A DNA stretch of 6,203 nt from an uncultured Chloroflexota bacterium (GTDB lineage Bacteria > Chloroflexota > Dehalococcoidia > UBA2979), in the NCBI GenBank assembly GCA_902827055.1, contig CADEHD010000135.1, forward strand, positions 1 to 6,203, written 5' to 3'. A program made the position numbers and the translations under genes. The notes beneath the pieces were generated by a model, which made no database searches, was not told the DNA's origin, and was given only the letters and a program-made list of their open reading frames with translations. Below are positions 5,577-6,203 of this stretch, one piece after another (the stretch's first letter is position 1; every line of letters starts with the position of its first letter).

Positions 5577-6203
5577 ATGACCAGCGCTCGCATCGAGACC
5601 ACGCGCGAGCGCATCCTCGCGATCCTGCGTCGCTCGGACGGGGCCACCATCGACCAGCTCGCCGCCGACGTCGGGCTGGCCGGCGCCACCGTGCGCCGGC
5701 ACCTCGATGTCCTGCTCCGTGATGGACACGTCACGATTCAGCAGGAGAAGGGGCGCACGGGCCGCCCTCGCTACGTGTTCTTCCTCACCGAGGCGGGCGC
5801 CGACCTGTTTCCGCACCACTACGTCCGGCTCACGCACCGCCTGCTCGACGAGATCCTCTCGCTCGAGACGCGCGAGACGGAGGGTCGGGATGGCCGGGCC
5901 CTCGCGGGGCTGGTGTTCGACCGCATGGCGGACCGGCTCGCCCTCGAGTACGCGAGCCGCCTCCGTGCTGGCCCGTTGCTGGAGCGTGCGCGTCGGGCCA
6001 CGGTGCTGCTTGCCGAGGAGGGCATCGATTTTGAGGTGATCCCCGTGGACGACGCCACGGGTGCGGTGCACCTGGTCGGGCGGGGATGCCCATGCCTCCG
6101 CGTGTCCGGCGCCGACGAACGGCGCGCCGGTGGAGGACTGCAGGCCGCGGCGGACGCCGCCGGCTGCGAGCACGATCGGCGGCTCCTGCAGCGGCTCCTT
6201 GGT
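5577..6203 (+). CDS. SufR-like Fe-S-sensing winged-helix regulator, C-terminus cut by window edge
   Basis: Transcription factor with an N-terminal winged helix (about 5-72) and a C-terminal cysteine-bearing sensor domain. The frame is open for 209 residues to the right edge. TIDQLAADVGLAGATVRRHLDVLLRDG (24-50) is the helix-turn-helix. GRTGRPRYVFFLTEAGADLFPHHY (59-82) is the wing and linker, whose GRP-x-Y-x-F-x-LT-x-x-G-x-x-LFP pattern is characteristic of SufR and relatives. A helical segment (85-135) follows, then DFEVIPVDD and a Cys region with Cys171, Cys173 and Cys197. SufR proteins bind an Fe-S cluster through C-terminal cysteines and repress Fe-S assembly genes; at least one more Cys is expected beyond the window. 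The 171-197 gap is longer than usual. ATG 5577 is chosen; an in-frame ATG at 5520 would lie upstream of the predicted transcript start. Neither has a clear ribosome site. Divergent from the cysteine desulfurase, its likely target. Confidence 0.83.
   Translation, partial: MTSARIETTRERILAILRRSDGATIDQLAADVGLAGATVRRHLDVLLRDGHVTIQQEKGRTGRPRYVFFLTEAGADLFPHHYVRLTHRLLDEILSLETRETEGRDGRALAGLVFDRMADRLALEYASRLRAGPLLERARRATVLLAEEGIDFEVIPVDDATGAVHLVGRGCPCLRVSGADERRAGGGLQAAADAAGCEHDRRLLQRLLG

Noticed and set aside
5562..6173. Long minus-strand frame opposite the regulator
   Set aside because: It is the antisense shadow of the winged-helix gene; high GC makes long antisense frames common, and its translation shows no recognisable family.

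Overview
This window is very GC-rich bacterial DNA with dense coding and heavy G/C third positions. It contains seven genes. Six lie on the minus strand and one, at the right edge, on the plus strand. The host is most likely a free-living high-GC bacterium. Chloroflexota is a reasonable guess from the mixture of gene families and the CxCGHxxxxH mini-protein, but there is no rRNA or marker gene here to settle it.

Reading the minus strand from right to left, the first gene is a group I (IscS/NifS-type) cysteine desulfurase (5384-4167). It is followed after 3 bp by a HAD-superfamily hydrolase (4163-3483), probably in the same transcript. Next come a stand-alone nuoB-type complex I subunit (3373-2654) with its own candidate promoter, an HDOD-domain signalling protein (2458-1574), a 55-residue Cys/His mini-protein (1437-1270) with a very good Shine-Dalgarno sequence, and an NhaA-type Na+/H+ antiporter (1206 to the left edge, C-terminus cut off).

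On the plus strand, divergent from the desulfurase, begins a SufR-like winged-helix regulator (5577 to the right edge, C-terminus cut off). Proteins of this family use an Fe-S cluster to sense cluster supply. Here one is paired head to head with the enzyme that supplies sulfur for Fe-S assembly. The 192-bp divergent intergenic region holds an A/T-rich 23-bp inverted repeat (TTTTTCnCA-N5-TGnGAAAAA, 5483-5505) in otherwise GC-rich DNA. It also holds several GC-rich palindromes in the desulfurase leader. The most interesting reading of the window is a small self-contained Fe-S homeostasis switch: regulator, operator and desulfurase, with an Fe-S respiratory subunit (NuoB) nearby.

The remaining intergenic DNA holds a 13-bp tandem repeat between nuoB and the HDOD gene and an 8-bp GC stem-loop after the HDOD gene. 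No tRNA, rRNA, CRISPR array, insertion sequence or attachment site was seen.
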